DNA from: Candidatus Aerophobetes bacterium Ae_b3b
GTDB lineage: Bacteria > Aerophobota > Aerophobia > Aerophobales > AE-B3A
NCBI GenBank assembly: GCA_005223085.1
Contig: NJBP01000011.1
Location: 1 to 42,028 of the forward strand
Length of the DNA: 42,028 bases
Direction: 5' to 3'
Made by a program: the position numbers and the translations under genes. Below the pieces are notes generated by a model. That model ran no database searches and was not told the DNA's origin. It saw only the letters and a list, made by a program, of their open reading frames with translations. The first letter of the stretch is position 1, and every line of letters starts with the position of its first letter. This document shows, one piece after another, positions 41,851 through 42,028 of this stretch.

Positions 41851-42028
41851 GACTATCCTTCATCTAGCGCAATCCGGGACTTTGCCTAAAAAATAGTCCT
41901 TTTTCACCCCCTTTCATGGCTTTTTTACCCAGGATTATTATCCCGTCTTTCAAAAAAGGACCAATCCAATTGCTCCTTATCTTAGAGATAATTTAATTTT
42001 AGTCAAGTGATACTCTTCCTCTTTCTTT

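Overview
The window is bacterial chromosome from what looks like an uncultured anaerobic or fermentative heterotroph. It carries a folate one-carbon operon (folE-fhs-folD), a GTP-type PEP carboxykinase of archaeal flavour, several ABC importers, LacI regulators, a GH38 glycosidase, and a DUF362 ferredoxin protein. There is no rRNA or tRNA, so phylum is not fixed; candidate anaerobic phyla such as Aerophobota or Atribacterota are only a guess. Many promoters fit TTGACA-N16/17-TATAAT and most starts have AGGAGG-like sites.

Layout. 1-2201 (minus): a truncated class III aminotransferase behind a LacI-type regulator, plus a small zinc-ribbon gene. 2122-3364: a frameshifted IS91-like transposase. 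3593-6812 (plus): URO-D-family protein, Gfo/Idh/MocA dehydrogenase, holA. 6980-10141 (minus): folE-fhs-folD. 10330-12486: DUF362 ferredoxin protein and an aldo/keto reductase. 12532-15323: an AT-rich island with a deleted HTH-nucleotidyltransferase gene, a short transcription unit, an EcoRV-type restriction endonuclease and, tail to tail with it, a D12-class adenine methyltransferase fused to a MerR-type DNA-binding domain. 15407-19372 (minus): radical SAM protein and two glycosyltransferases. 19373-20392: decayed coding remnants and a short inverted-repeat element. 20393-23364 (plus): a polar amino acid ABC importer. 23393-25029 (minus): membrane hydrolase-like protein and HAD phosphatase. 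25294-29217 (plus, AT-rich): MpsC-family protein, GTP-PEPCK behind a structured leader with a terminator, a flavoprotein remnant and a class I aminotransferase. 29212-36504 (minus): GH38 glycosidase, a sugar ABC importer without its own ATPase, and its LacI regulator. 37008-41762: branched-chain amino acid-type importer livGFHM (plus) with its binding protein convergent to it.

How the parts work together. The two LacI genes share one architecture: a TTGACA-N16-TATAAT promoter followed at once by an AACGTT-centred operator. The second set of AACGTT-type half-sites lies before the sugar importer, suggesting one local sugar regulon (uptake, then GH38 hydrolysis). The FolE/Fhs/FolD set supplies C1-folate, but FolD has substitutions at two catalytic positions.

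The most unusual element is the restriction-modification system at 13067-15323. The endonuclease keeps the EcoRV catalytic residues with exact spacing and the GSGNT recognition loop. The methyltransferase is not visibly like M.EcoRV, carries its own MerR-type head, and has a perfect inverted repeat over its -10 region. The endonuclease promoter overlaps an opposing promoter for a short terminated transcript. This suggests a self-regulated system built differently from the C-protein systems.
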